This document shows positions 35,049 to 42,315 of a DNA stretch of 61,804 nt, piece after piece (within the stretch, counting starts at the first letter, position 1; each line of letters starts with the position of its first letter). Below the pieces are notes generated by a model. It made no database searches, had not been told where the DNA came from, and saw nothing but the letters and a program-made list of their open reading frames with translations. The position numbers and the translations under genes are program-made. Source of the DNA: Clostridiales bacterium (GTDB lineage: Bacteria > Bacillota > Clostridia > Lachnospirales > Lachnospiraceae); NCBI GenBank assembly GCA_022770525.1, contig JALEHN010000003.1:1-61804 (forward strand), read 5' to 3'.

Positions 35049-35164
35049 AAAATCCTCCGTTCTCCCAAATTTAACTCAGACGCTCTCAAAATACGCCGCC
35101 GAATTTTAAATCGTCCGTAATTCGCCGTACATCTTCGCACCCGTGCGTACTTCCGTAAGCGCCG

Positions 35165-35833
35165 TCAGTCGATTTTATTCAGCGCCTGGACATGCTCCAC
35201 TGCCGGCACAAGCTTTATTTTTTCAACAATATCACCGCCAAGAACATCATCCGTTTCAATAATACAAAAAGCATCATCGCCTCTGGACTTTCTTGACAGC
35301 TTCATCACCGCAATATTAATTCCCGCATCCGACAAAATTCCCGTAATCTTGCTGATCACGCCCTTTGTATCATGGTGGCTGATCATCAGCGTCGCGGCAT
35401 TGGCTGTAAATTCCGTATCAAAGCCATTGATTTTTGTAATCATAATCTGTCCGCCGCCAATGGACGACCCTGTAATTTTTTGTACTGTGCCGTCATCACA
35501 GAAAAAGGTAAACTGCACCGTATTCTCATGGACGCCGTTTAATTCAACTTCCTCAAATGTATATGCCAGATTTCTCTGCTTTGCCAGCTCCACGGCATGA
35601 ACCATCTGTTCATCATCTTCCCGTATTCCGAGTGCTCCGGCAAGCAGGGCAATATCCGTGCCATGCCCCTGATGCGTCTTTGCAAAAGAACCGTGCAGCC
35701 CGAATATGACACCGTGAAACGGTTTTCCGACAATCGCTGCCGCTGTTCTTGAAAGTCTGGCCGCACCGGCTGTATGAGAACTTGACGGACCGATCATCAC
35801 AGGCCCGATGACATCAAAAATACTGATGCTCAT
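35165..35833 (-). CDS. sdaAB: L-serine dehydratase, iron-sulfur-dependent, beta subunit
   Basis: The 222-residue subunit starts MSISIFDVIGPVMIGPSSSHTAGA, the signature of the serine dehydratase beta domain. It ends with an ACT domain (LMISHHDTKGVISKITGIL) that may sense serine. I start at the ATG at 35833 because AAGGAGGGG lies at the right distance; upstream frame to 35881 runs through a terminator hairpin. The alpha-subunit gene follows 116 bp downstream. The T run of the hairpin at 35849-35897 reaches almost to the ribosome site, so read-through of that hairpin may influence expression. Confidence 0.95.
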   Translation of the reverse strand: MSISIFDVIGPVMIGPSSSHTAGAARLSRTAAAIVGKPFHGVIFGLHGSFAKTHQGHGTDIALLAGALGIREDDEQMVHAVELAKQRNLAYTFEEVELNGVHENTVQFTFFCDDGTVQKITGSSIGGGQIMITKINGFDTEFTANAATLMISHHDTKGVISKITGILSDAGINIAVMKLSRKSRGDDAFCIIETDDVLGGDIVEKIKLVPAVEHVQALNKID

Positions 35834-35848
35834 AAACATCCCCTCCTT

Positions 35849-35897
35849 AAAAAAACCGCGTCTGTCTATGTGCAGTACCACACAAACAAACGCGGTT
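35849..35897 (-). terminator. Terminator or attenuator directly before sdaAB
   Basis: Arms 35886-35897 and 35854-35865 form a 12-bp GC-rich stem (one G-U) in the minus-strand RNA. It is followed by seven T residues and then, within four bases, the AAGGAGG ribosome site of sdaAB. It may simply end the ABC-transporter operon upstream, but its position also fits attenuation of sdaAB. Confidence 0.8.
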
Positions 35898-35958
35898 GTG
35901 TATAATTTATTTTATCATACTTCGTCCTCAGTGACTATGGAATCTTACAAAAATTCAA

Positions 35959-36888
35959 TCAAAACATCTGCCATTGAATGACTTTTTTCTGTATCATGCC
36001 AACAATTTTGTTCAATATCGTTACAACAATACCGACAACGATAATTCCGGCAACAACATTTGTATAATTGGCATATGTATTGTAATTGACGATATAGTAG
36101 CCCATACCGCTCGTGGCGCCCATCATTTCCGCAAATGTCAGCATCATGACCGCCGTTGTCACTGTTACTTTCAGACTGTTTATAATTCCCGGAAATGCAT
36201 AAGGCAAAAGTACCTGAAAAACCATCGCCATCTGGCTTAAGTTTAATACTCTGGCCGAATCAAGAATCTGCCTGTCAATACTGTCCACGCGGATCATCAT
36301 GTTCAGAAATGTCGGCCAGAAAATACCAAGAATGATGACCACCGCCGATGCGGACCTGAAAGTCGGCATCAATGCCACGATATACGGCGCAAAAACAATG
36401 GAAGGAATCGGTGCCAGCACATTGGCCACCGGGTAAAAAAGGCTGCGGAGCCGTTTTACCCAGCCGCAGATAAGCCCCGTGACCACACCTGCCGCCAGAC
36501 CCACGATCACGCCGACAAGCAGCAGCTTCATGGAGTCATAAACACCTTTAATCAGAATCAGGGGCTGCTCGTAAAATACATAAAAAACATTTTCCGGTGC
36601 GGGAACAAGCACAGGATGCATCAGATTCTTTTTCGTCACTGCTATTTCCCACGCAATAAGAAATATCCATATGATATTCATCAGATCCGAAGCAGCTGTC
36701 CGTTTCTCAGGCTTGCTTACACATTTTAAAATATATGCAGCTTCCATCAGTACCACTGCACAAAGCATCGGATACGGACTTTTAACCGGCTTTAACCCCG
36801 GAAGCAATATGAGTGCCACAAGAGAGACCCATAATATCTGAGCCGTAAACGCTGTCACCGGCATCTTTTTAAGTTTCTTTTTTTTCAT
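35959..36888 (-). CDS. ABC transporter permease (SsuC/TauC/NMT1 type)
   Basis: The 309-residue membrane protein has about seven to eight helices. Its BPD_transp_1 domain has the cytoplasmic coupling loop after APYIVALMPTFRSASAVVIILG. It belongs to the family that imports sulfonates, nitrate, bicarbonate, pyrimidines or thiamine precursors with an NMT1-like binding protein. I start at the ATG at 36888 (MKKKKLKKMPVTAF). It overlaps the TGA of a 15-codon frame created by a 44-bp duplication, which itself overlaps the ATPase stop. It is the last gene of the binding protein - ATPase - permease operon. The substrate is unknown. Confidence 0.92.
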   Translation of the reverse strand: MKKKKLKKMPVTAFTAQILWVSLVALILLPGLKPVKSPYPMLCAVVLMEAAYILKCVSKPEKRTAASDLMNIIWIFLIAWEIAVTKKNLMHPVLVPAPENVFYVFYEQPLILIKGVYDSMKLLLVGVIVGLAAGVVTGLICGWVKRLRSLFYPVANVLAPIPSIVFAPYIVALMPTFRSASAVVIILGIFWPTFLNMMIRVDSIDRQILDSARVLNLSQMAMVFQVLLPYAFPGIINSLKVTVTTAVMMLTFAEMMGATSGMGYYIVNYNTYANYTNVVAGIIVVGIVVTILNKIVGMIQKKVIQWQMF

Positions 36889-36961
36889 TGAAACCACGCC
36901 TCCAGCGACTTTTTAAGCTTCTTCTTTTTCATTGAAACCACGCCTCCAGTGACTTTTTAAG
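36866..36961. repeat. 44-bp tandem duplication at the ATPase/permease junction
   Basis: Two near-identical 44-bp units (36866-36909 and 36910-36953) plus eight bases of a third share the TTTTTAAG boundary. Each carries the ATPase C-terminal codons (SLEAWFQ) and the start of the next gene (MKKKKLKK). Confidence 0.93.
36885..36932 (-). other. 15-codon frame created by the duplication
   Basis: The frame from ATG 36932 to TGA 36885 encodes MKKKKLKKSLEAWFQ: the permease start fused to the ATPase end. Its ATG overlaps the ATPase stop and its TGA overlaps the permease ATG, so a coupled ribosome could pass through it. It is probably a by-product, not a functional peptide. Confidence 0.7.
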
Positions 36962-37666
36962 TGTCTGACAATCTTCATACTTCAGTGCATGGGCACAGCA
37001 GTCATTAATCCGCTCCGTAATATCCAGATCTTTCGCGATCGTCCCGTCTTTTATAAAAAGAATACGCTGCCCCAGTGTCAGTGCCTCATCAAGATCATGG
37101 GTCACAAATACGACTGTTTTTGTCTGCTCCCTGCAAAGCTTTTGCAGGAGCTGCTGTAATTCCTTCCTGTTTTGCAGATCCAGAGCACCAAATGGTTCAT
37201 CAAACAGAAATATTTCCGAATCCATGGCCAGTGCCTTGGCAATGGCTGCCCGCTGACGCATGCCGCCGGAAAGCTGAAACGGATATTTCTTCTCATGAGC
37301 TGACAGCCCTGTTTTGTGAAGAAACATGTCAGCCCGCCGTCCTGCCTCTTCTTTTGAAAAACGTCCTGTTTTCATTGCCGCAAATATAATATTTTTCCTG
37401 ACAGTCATCCACGGGAAAAGAGTGTAATTCTGAAACACCACTGCCCTGTCTGTCCCCGGTCCTTCCATTCTTTGTCCGTCAATACGTATGCTTCCCCGCG
37501 TCGGTTTTTCAAGCCCCGCCAAAAGATGGATCAGCGTACTTTTCCCGCATCCTGAGTGACCGATAATACATACAAATTCGCCTTCGCTGATGGTCAGATT
37601 AAAGTCTTTCAGCACATTTTCCCCGCTGTTTTCATATGTAAATGATAAATCTCTGATCTCAATCAT
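36929..37666 (-). CDS. ABC transporter ATP-binding protein (SsuB/TauB type)
   Basis: The 245-residue ATPase has Walker A GHSGCGKST, a Q-loop at VVFQNYTLFPWMTV, signature LSGGMRQRAAIAKAL, Walker B IFLFDEPFGALD and a switch His in VTHDLDEAL. The VFQNYTLFPWMTV form is typical of nitrate/sulfonate/taurine importers. The ATG at 37666 overlaps the end of the binding-protein gene by 8 bp and uses GAGGAAA inside it. An alternative start lies three codons earlier. The C-terminal codons are part of the 44-bp duplication. Confidence 0.95.
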   Translation of the reverse strand: MIEIRDLSFTYENSGENVLKDFNLTISEGEFVCIIGHSGCGKSTLIHLLAGLEKPTRGSIRIDGQRMEGPGTDRAVVFQNYTLFPWMTVRKNIIFAAMKTGRFSKEEAGRRADMFLHKTGLSAHEKKYPFQLSGGMRQRAAIAKALAMDSEIFLFDEPFGALDLQNRKELQQLLQKLCREQTKTVVFVTHDLDEALTLGQRILFIKDGTIAKDLDITERINDCCAHALKYEDCQTLKKSLEAWFQ

Positions 37667-38858
37667 TTTCCTCAAACTCTTTTAAAAGCTGCTGATACAT
37701 CGCCTCATTCGTGCCCCGCTCAAGCATGATATTTAACGCGCTTTCATAAACGGTTGTATCTATATAATCCGCCATATCATACGGTGTCGATGCGTCAATA
37801 TCGCCATTGGCTTTCATAACCTCATAAAAATCAACGACTTTTTTCTTATTGGGATCCAGTGAAATAATCATGGCATTTTCATAATCGTCAGTGCCATACA
37901 TAATCGCTTCCACATAAGCTGCATCCTGTCCGGAATATGCCGTCAGTTTCTCAATCACTGTATCATGGTCATTTAAGTACACATCATAGGCACGAAGAAG
38001 TGCTGTTTCAAATTTAATCAGCGCATCTTTCTTCTCATTCAGCGCCTGTCTTGACGTTGTCTGTCTGCAGCACGGGAAGTCTTCCACATAATCACCGACC
38101 GCAAACGCCACTTCTGCGCCCGACTGTTTGGCTATGTATCCGTACCCGCTGTTGACAAAACCGAGATCGACCTCACCTTTTAGAACAGCCTCCATAATCG
38201 ATGCCTGGGAGTCAAGATAAATAAATTCCACATCGCTTGTAATATCAAGCCCTGCTTCTCTTAAATAGCCTTTCATCACCATATGGCCGGTTTCCATTCT
38301 GAAGCATCCGATTTTTTTCCCTTTAAAGTCTTCAGGATTTTTAAAACTGTCTTTATTTTCCGGAAGCGCGATGGCTTCGCTGCCCTCTGATATCGTACCG
38401 CCGAAAACAACGACGTCTGTTCCCTGGGACACAAAACTGCAGCTTGGTATGACCCCGTAAGGCAAAACATCAAGCTTACCTGTACTTACTGCCGTAAGGC
38501 CTTCCGGCAAAGAAGAAACCTGTTCAAAATTTACAGAAACCCCTTCTTCTTCAAAATAACCAAGTCCCTTTGCAAGAATCACACATGCTGTTTTTATATC
38601 CTTGCCAAGCATGGCAACATTCAGAGTCACTGCTTCGCCGGCTTCAGATTCATCATCTTTGTCCGCTGCCTCGCCATCCGCCGCTCCACTGTCATTTGGG
38701 GCTGTACTGCCGGCGCTTTCCTCATTCCCGATACCGGCGCTTTCTGCGCTGTCACTTCCGGCTGCCGCATTTTGCCCGGCATCACTGCTGCCGCATCCGG
38801 CAAGTACAAATGTGAGGCACACTGCTGCACTTAAAAGCATCAATAATCTCTTTTTCAT
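37659..38858 (-). CDS. NMT1-like ABC transporter substrate-binding lipoprotein
   Basis: The 399-residue lipoprotein has a clear lipobox (VLAGC, lipidated Cys22), an acidic low-complexity linker to about residue 70, and an NMT1/SsuA-type binding fold (VAMLGKDIKTACVILAKGLG, GVSVNFEQVSSLPEGLTAV, FKGKKIGCFRMETG, EVDLGFVNSGYGYI). It should capture a small organic or anionic substrate outside the membrane and deliver it to the permease and ATPase encoded downstream. Unusual points are several cysteines in the binding domain (IPSCSF, DFPCCRQTTSR). The substrate could be a sulfonate, pyrimidine precursor or similar; nothing nearby decides. A GGGGAC ribosome site precedes the ATG. Confidence 0.92.
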   Translation of the reverse strand: MKKRLLMLLSAAVCLTFVLAGCGSSDAGQNAAAGSDSAESAGIGNEESAGSTAPNDSGAADGEAADKDDESEAGEAVTLNVAMLGKDIKTACVILAKGLGYFEEEGVSVNFEQVSSLPEGLTAVSTGKLDVLPYGVIPSCSFVSQGTDVVVFGGTISEGSEAIALPENKDSFKNPEDFKGKKIGCFRMETGHMVMKGYLREAGLDITSDVEFIYLDSQASIMEAVLKGEVDLGFVNSGYGYIAKQSGAEVAFAVGDYVEDFPCCRQTTSRQALNEKKDALIKFETALLRAYDVYLNDHDTVIEKLTAYSGQDAAYVEAIMYGTDDYENAMIISLDPNKKKVVDFYEVMKANGDIDASTPYDMADYIDTTVYESALNIMLERGTNEAMYQQLLKEFEEND

Positions 38859-38899
38859 TTTTCGTCCCCGCTTTCACTAAAATATCGCAACTTCCCGCA

Positions 38900-38994
38900 G
38901 TCCTCCGGATACAACATTTTGATGTGACCGATATGAGCGACTGGACACCTTGAGACGGCGTCAGGTCCTCCGGATGCAACGTTTTGATGTGACC
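38900..38994. repeat. 30-bp direct repeat in the ABC operon leader
   Basis: A 30-bp unit starting GTCCTCCGGATACAAC occurs at 38900-38929 and 38965-38994 with two A/G differences, 65 bp apart. Both lie in the presumed 5' leader of the binding-protein gene. Confidence 0.9.
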
Positions 38995-39023
38995 CATCTG
39001 TGAAGACACAGGAAATGTGTATT

Positions 39024-39048
39024 TATCTAATACGAAATATATTAGATA
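39024..39048. promoter_or_regulatory. AT-rich inverted repeat, possible operator of the ABC operon
   Basis: TATCTAATA (39024-39032) and TATTAGATA (39040-39048) form a perfect 9-bp inverted repeat in an AT-rich stretch where the operon promoter should lie (a TTGGAC-18-TATTAG pair overlaps it on the minus strand). It may be a regulator site. The rest of 39049-39249 shows nothing gene-like. Confidence 0.45.
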
Positions 39049-39249
39049 TTGTCCAATAGATATTAACCAATATAATACAAACATTTTTATATTGCAATAC
39101 TTCCATGGAAATTCCCAAAAATATTACGAAAAATCTTTAACAAATACAGTAAAAGCCTGCTTATGAAAAGAGAGATATCACATTTTATACGTCCGATACT
39201 TTCATTATAAAATTTCAGTAACTGTTCAGCCGAATTTCAAAACGTTTTT

Positions 39250-40263
39250 TTATCCGTTTAACTCCGCAAAAAATGCTTCTGTTTTTCTGATCTCAACCAT
39301 CAGTCTGTCAAATTCATCCATATATAATGACTGCGGTCCGTCGCACAATGCCTTTTCAGGATTATTATGAACTTCGATCATCAAGCCATCCGCACCTGCG
39401 GCAATGGCAGCCAATGCCAGCGGCCGAACCATAAAACGGATACCTGATGCATGGGACGGATCCACAACAACCGGCAAATGACTTTTCTTTTTAAGCATTG
39501 GTATTGCTGATAAATCCAGTGTATTTCTCATCGAAGGCTCAAAAGTGCGAATGCCCCGTTCACACAGAATGACATTCTCATTGCCCCCGGCCATGATATA
39601 CTCTGCACTCATTAAAAGTTCATCAAGGGTATTTGCCATCCCCCGTTTCAAAAGCACAGGCGTTTTCAGCTTGCCAACTTCCTTAAGCAGTTCAAAATTC
39701 TGCATATTTCTCGTACCGATCTGAATCATATCCACATCTTCAAAAAGTTCAATATGGGCAGGACTCATCAGTTCTGTGACTACCGGAAGACCTGTTGCTT
39801 TTTTTGCCTCCAGAAGCATCTTCAGTCCTTCATCATGCAGCCCCTGAAACGCATAAGGGGATGTCCTCGGTTTAAAAGCGCCGCCCCGCAGCAGACCCGC
39901 ACCGCTGTTTTTCACGCTCATCGCAACTTCCGTAATCTGCGCCTCTGTTTCTATGGAGCATGGTCCGGCAATGACCTGGAAATGTCCGCCGCCGATTTTC
40001 TTTCCGCCGATGTCAACGACAGAATCCTCCGGATGAAATTTTCTATTGGCCGCTTTATAAGGCTCCTGAATCCTTCTGACCGCCTCAACAGCTTTATTTG
40101 ACATCAGCTGGTCTTCGTTGATCTGTGATGTATCGCCGACAAGGCCCCAGAGCGTTGTCTCCTGCCCCCGTGATTCATGAATAATCATCCCTCTGGCTTC
40201 CATATCCTGTCTCAGTTTTTCCACCTGTACTTTTTCTGCATTGTTTTTTAAAATAATAATCAT
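39250..40263 (-). CDS. aroF: 3-deoxy-7-phosphoheptulonate (DAHP) synthase
   Basis: The 337-residue enzyme makes DAHP from phosphoenolpyruvate and erythrose 4-phosphate, the first step of the shikimate pathway. It is the type I-beta form: an N-terminal ferredoxin-like regulatory domain (MIIILKNNAEKVQVEKL, residues 1-70) and a TIM barrel with HFQVIAGPCSIETEAQI, GAFKPRTSPYAFQGL, LLKRGMANT and PVVVDPSHASG. The Thermotoga enzyme with the same layout is inhibited by Tyr and Phe. I start at the ATG at 40263, with a GGAGGGAAG site; an upstream frame extends to 40278. A Tyr/Phe-rich leader peptide and a terminator precede it, so transcription is probably attenuated by aromatic amino acids too. Confidence 0.95.
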   Translation of the reverse strand: MIIILKNNAEKVQVEKLRQDMEARGMIIHESRGQETTLWGLVGDTSQINEDQLMSNKAVEAVRRIQEPYKAANRKFHPEDSVVDIGGKKIGGGHFQVIAGPCSIETEAQITEVAMSVKNSGAGLLRGGAFKPRTSPYAFQGLHDEGLKMLLEAKKATGLPVVTELMSPAHIELFEDVDMIQIGTRNMQNFELLKEVGKLKTPVLLKRGMANTLDELLMSAEYIMAGGNENVILCERGIRTFEPSMRNTLDLSAIPMLKKKSHLPVVVDPSHASGIRFMVRPLALAAIAAGADGLMIEVHNNPEKALCDGPQSLYMDEFDRLMVEIRKTEAFFAELNG

Positions 40264-40312
40264 CGTTCTTCCCTCCATAATTTCCTATATCAACAAAGAG
40301 TCACTAAGGAAC

Positions 40313-40353
40313 AAAAAACAGCCGATGCCTCTCTTACAGAAACACCGACTGTT
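40313..40353 (-). terminator. Attenuator terminator of the aroF leader
   Basis: Arms 40343-40353 and 40317-40327 form an 11-bp stem (two G-U pairs) in the minus-strand RNA. It is followed by six T residues, about 50 bp upstream of the aroF start. The 5' arm region AAACAGTC can instead pair with GATTGTTT inside the leader-peptide gene. Confidence 0.85.
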
Positions 40354-40381
40354 TTCCCATCATATTTAAGCTTCGGTTCGT

Positions 40382-40474
40382 TTACTGCACGACAAACAAT
40401 CTGCACTTTTCAAAGCCCAGATAATAAAAGTAACCATATGAATCATTTATCCAATGATTTTGTACAGTACACAT
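40382..40474 (-). CDS. Aromatic leader peptide of aroF (30 aa)
   Basis: A 30-codon frame runs from ATG 40474 to TAA 40382, with a GAGG ribosome site 9 bp before the ATG. The peptide contains Trp8 and the dense run SYGYFYYLGF at residues 12-21: four Tyr and two Phe in ten residues, with a third Phe at 27. It is followed by the attenuator terminator and then aroF. On charged Tyr/Phe tRNA the ribosome would reach the stop codon and cover codons 25-27, letting the terminator form. Stalling in the Tyr/Phe run would leave those codons (40394-40401) free to pair with 40347-40354 and disrupt it. This is the classic ribosome-mediated attenuation design. The peptide itself should have no other function. 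Confidence 0.85.
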   Translation of the reverse strand: MCTVQNHWINDSYGYFYYLGFEKCRLFVVQ

Positions 40475-40566
40475 TCCAAAATACCTCAAATATCCATTTT
40501 ATCATTTGCAGGCACGCCGTCTGCCATATTCTTTCAACACTTTGCATACGTTGTGCCAACAATCAT

Positions 40567-40595
40567 ATCTTACCAGCACCGCGCATATTTGTCAA
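40567..40595 (-). promoter_or_regulatory. Sigma-A promoter of the aroF leader
   Basis: On the minus strand a perfect TTGACA (40590-40595) and TAAGAT (40567-40572) are 17 bp apart. Transcription would start near 40560, giving a leader of about 300 nt with the leader peptide and attenuator. Confidence 0.88.
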
Positions 40596-40640
40596 CACTT
40601 TAAACTGTAAAACTTTAACGCGTGAAGTTGAACGTTGCTA

Positions 40641-40691
40641 AAAACCGCCCCGACAGCATTTTTCTGATATTTTCTGACATCTGTCGGAGCG
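40641..40691 (-). terminator. Terminator of the flavin reductase-rubredoxin gene
   Basis: Arms 40681-40691 and 40646-40656 (CGCTCCGACAG with CTGTCGGGGCG, one mismatch or wobble) are followed on the minus strand by GTTTTTAG. It lies 23 bp after the gene's stop and isolates it from the aroF promoter. Confidence 0.8.
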
Positions 40692-40713
40692 CATTTAAAC
40701 ATTCTACAGCATC

Positions 40714-41325
40714 CTATAGCGGCTCAAAATCGGCAGCACCGTGCTTGCAGAGCGGACATATGAAGTCCGGCGGAAGCTCCTCACCTTCATAAACATAGCC
40801 GCATATTTTGCAGACATAACCTTTTTTCTTTTCTTCCTTCGGCTGTGGCTTTGGTTTAATATTTGCAAAGTAATAAGTATAAGTCACTGACGGATCCTCA
40901 GAAAGCACCTTCGCTTCTGTCACATCAGCGACAAAAATCGTATGTGTGCCGCAGTCTGTTGTCGAGATTACCTTACCCGAAATCAGCGCATTACTGTATT
41001 CAGGAACATAGCAGATACCGTTCTCACTGCGAACACCTGCATTATCAGCAAATTTATCTGTATCTCTCCCGCTCTGGAATCCATAATGCTGAAATACAGA
41101 AAACGGTGTTTTTTCTGTCAGAACGGATACATTAAACATTCCTGTTCTGATAATCATATCATGCGTATAGTTTCCCTTGTTGACACAGATCAGTATACGC
41201 TGCGGGCTGCTTGTCACCTGCATCGCCGTATTAATAATACAGCCGTTATCCTTTGTCCCTTCTCTGGCTGTCAGCACAAACAGCCCGTAACTCAGCTTAA
41301 ACATTGCATTTGTTTCAATAGCCAT
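40714..41325 (-). CDS. hrb: Flavin reductase-rubredoxin fusion (high-molecular-weight rubredoxin)
   Basis: The 203-residue protein joins an N-terminal flavoredoxin/flavin reductase domain (FKLSYGLFVLTAREGTKDNG, FNVSVLTEKTPFSVFQHYGF) to a C-terminal rubredoxin. The rubredoxin is marked by YVCKICGYVYEGE and FICPLCKHGAADF, the four iron-binding cysteines. This is the layout of Moorella Hrb, an NADH:rubredoxin oxidoreductase-type electron carrier that supplies flavodiiron proteins in detoxifying oxygen or nitric oxide. That role is likely here in an anaerobe, but no flavodiiron gene is adjacent. It has its own terminator and is 27 bp downstream of the YitT gene, possibly co-transcribed with it. 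Confidence 0.92.
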   Translation of the reverse strand: MAIETNAMFKLSYGLFVLTAREGTKDNGCIINTAMQVTSSPQRILICVNKGNYTHDMIIRTGMFNVSVLTEKTPFSVFQHYGFQSGRDTDKFADNAGVRSENGICYVPEYSNALISGKVISTTDCGTHTIFVADVTEAKVLSEDPSVTYTYYFANIKPKPQPKEEKKKGYVCKICGYVYEGEELPPDFICPLCKHGAADFEPL

Positions 41326-41352
41326 AATAAAAACCTCTCTTTCTGAATTTTT

Positions 41353-42234
41353 TTATGATTTAACTTCTTTTTTGAAGCCCTCACCTAAAATCTGTCCCAC
41401 ATCACTGACAATGATAAACGCATCTCTGTCTTCCTGATATATAATGGATTTAAGCCTTGTGAACTGTACCTGACGCACCGCACACAAAAGCACATCTTTC
41501 TCCTCATGGGAATAACCGCCCTCGCCCTTTAAAAACGTGGCACCCCTGTCCATCTCTGATATAATCCGTTCGGCGATCTGCCTGTTTTTTGGTGAGATCA
41601 CAGTCACAAGACAGCCCTTATCCACACCGTAAATAATGCCGTCAAGCACCTGTGTCATTGTGAACAGTGAAATAATACCGAATAATCCGGATTCAATATC
41701 CCTGTAAACAAGCATTGACGCTGCAATGACCGATCCGTCAATAATCATCATCGCTCTGCCGATAGAAAACGACGGAACAAACTTCTGAAGAAGGAAAGAA
41801 ACGATGTCTGTTCCGCCGGTTGTCGAACCCCGAAGAAAAATCAGAGCAAGTCCCGCACCGACAAGTACGCCGCCATAAAGCGAACCAAGCAGACGGTCGC
41901 CGGAATAAATCGGAATCAAAGGCGTCACTATAAGGTCAATGACGACCGTATTGATGGCCAGCGTCCGGATCGTTTTAAATGTAAACCGCTTTCCCAGATA
42001 CAAAAACGAAAGAATTAAAAGCGGGACATTGATCAGAAAACTGGTCAGACCAATCGGCACCGGAATAAAATGATTGATCATCAAGGCAATTGATGATACG
42101 CCGCCCGGTGCAATATTTGCAGGACCGATAAAAGAAATAATCCCGATACCAAAAATAAACGAACCGATAATATCCCCGCAGACATCCAAAAATAAATCTT
42201 TTATCTTTTTTTGTTTAACACTTAAATTTCTCAT
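41353..42234 (-). CDS. YitT-family membrane protein (DUF161/DUF2179)
   Basis: The 293-residue protein has five to six membrane helices in its first 200 residues (FGIGIISFIGPANIAPGGVSS, LIFLRGSTTGGTDIVSF) and a soluble C-terminal DUF2179 domain (GCLVTVISPKNRQIAERI, CAVRQVQFTRLKSII). The NIAPGG and GSTTGGTD motifs are hallmarks of the YitT family, whose transported substrate is not known. The C-terminal domain may bind a ligand. It lies between the asparaginase gene and the rubredoxin gene on the same strand. Confidence 0.92.
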   Translation of the reverse strand: MRNLSVKQKKIKDLFLDVCGDIIGSFIFGIGIISFIGPANIAPGGVSSIALMINHFIPVPIGLTSFLINVPLLILSFLYLGKRFTFKTIRTLAINTVVIDLIVTPLIPIYSGDRLLGSLYGGVLVGAGLALIFLRGSTTGGTDIVSFLLQKFVPSFSIGRAMMIIDGSVIAASMLVYRDIESGLFGIISLFTMTQVLDGIIYGVDKGCLVTVISPKNRQIAERIISEMDRGATFLKGEGGYSHEEKDVLLCAVRQVQFTRLKSIIYQEDRDAFIIVSDVGQILGEGFKKEVKS

Positions 42235-42315
42235 ACATAATCCCCATTACTTTTTATAATAATAGCCTAATCAAAAAAATTTGACCGCTTGATGCTTATA
42301 CAATTCTGCCACATA

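Noticed and set aside
21645..40308. The exact 15-mer CAAAGAGTCACTAAG occurs at 21645-21659 and 40294-40308, each between a regulated terminator and the gene it controls.
   Set aside because: In 62 kb a few exact 15-mer pairs are expected by chance, and only the first copy is part of a hairpin. I do not claim a shared element without more copies.
40382..40560. T-box riboswitch in the aroF leader.
   Set aside because: No AGGGTGG-type T-box sequence is present; the short Tyr/Phe-rich frame explains the leader better.
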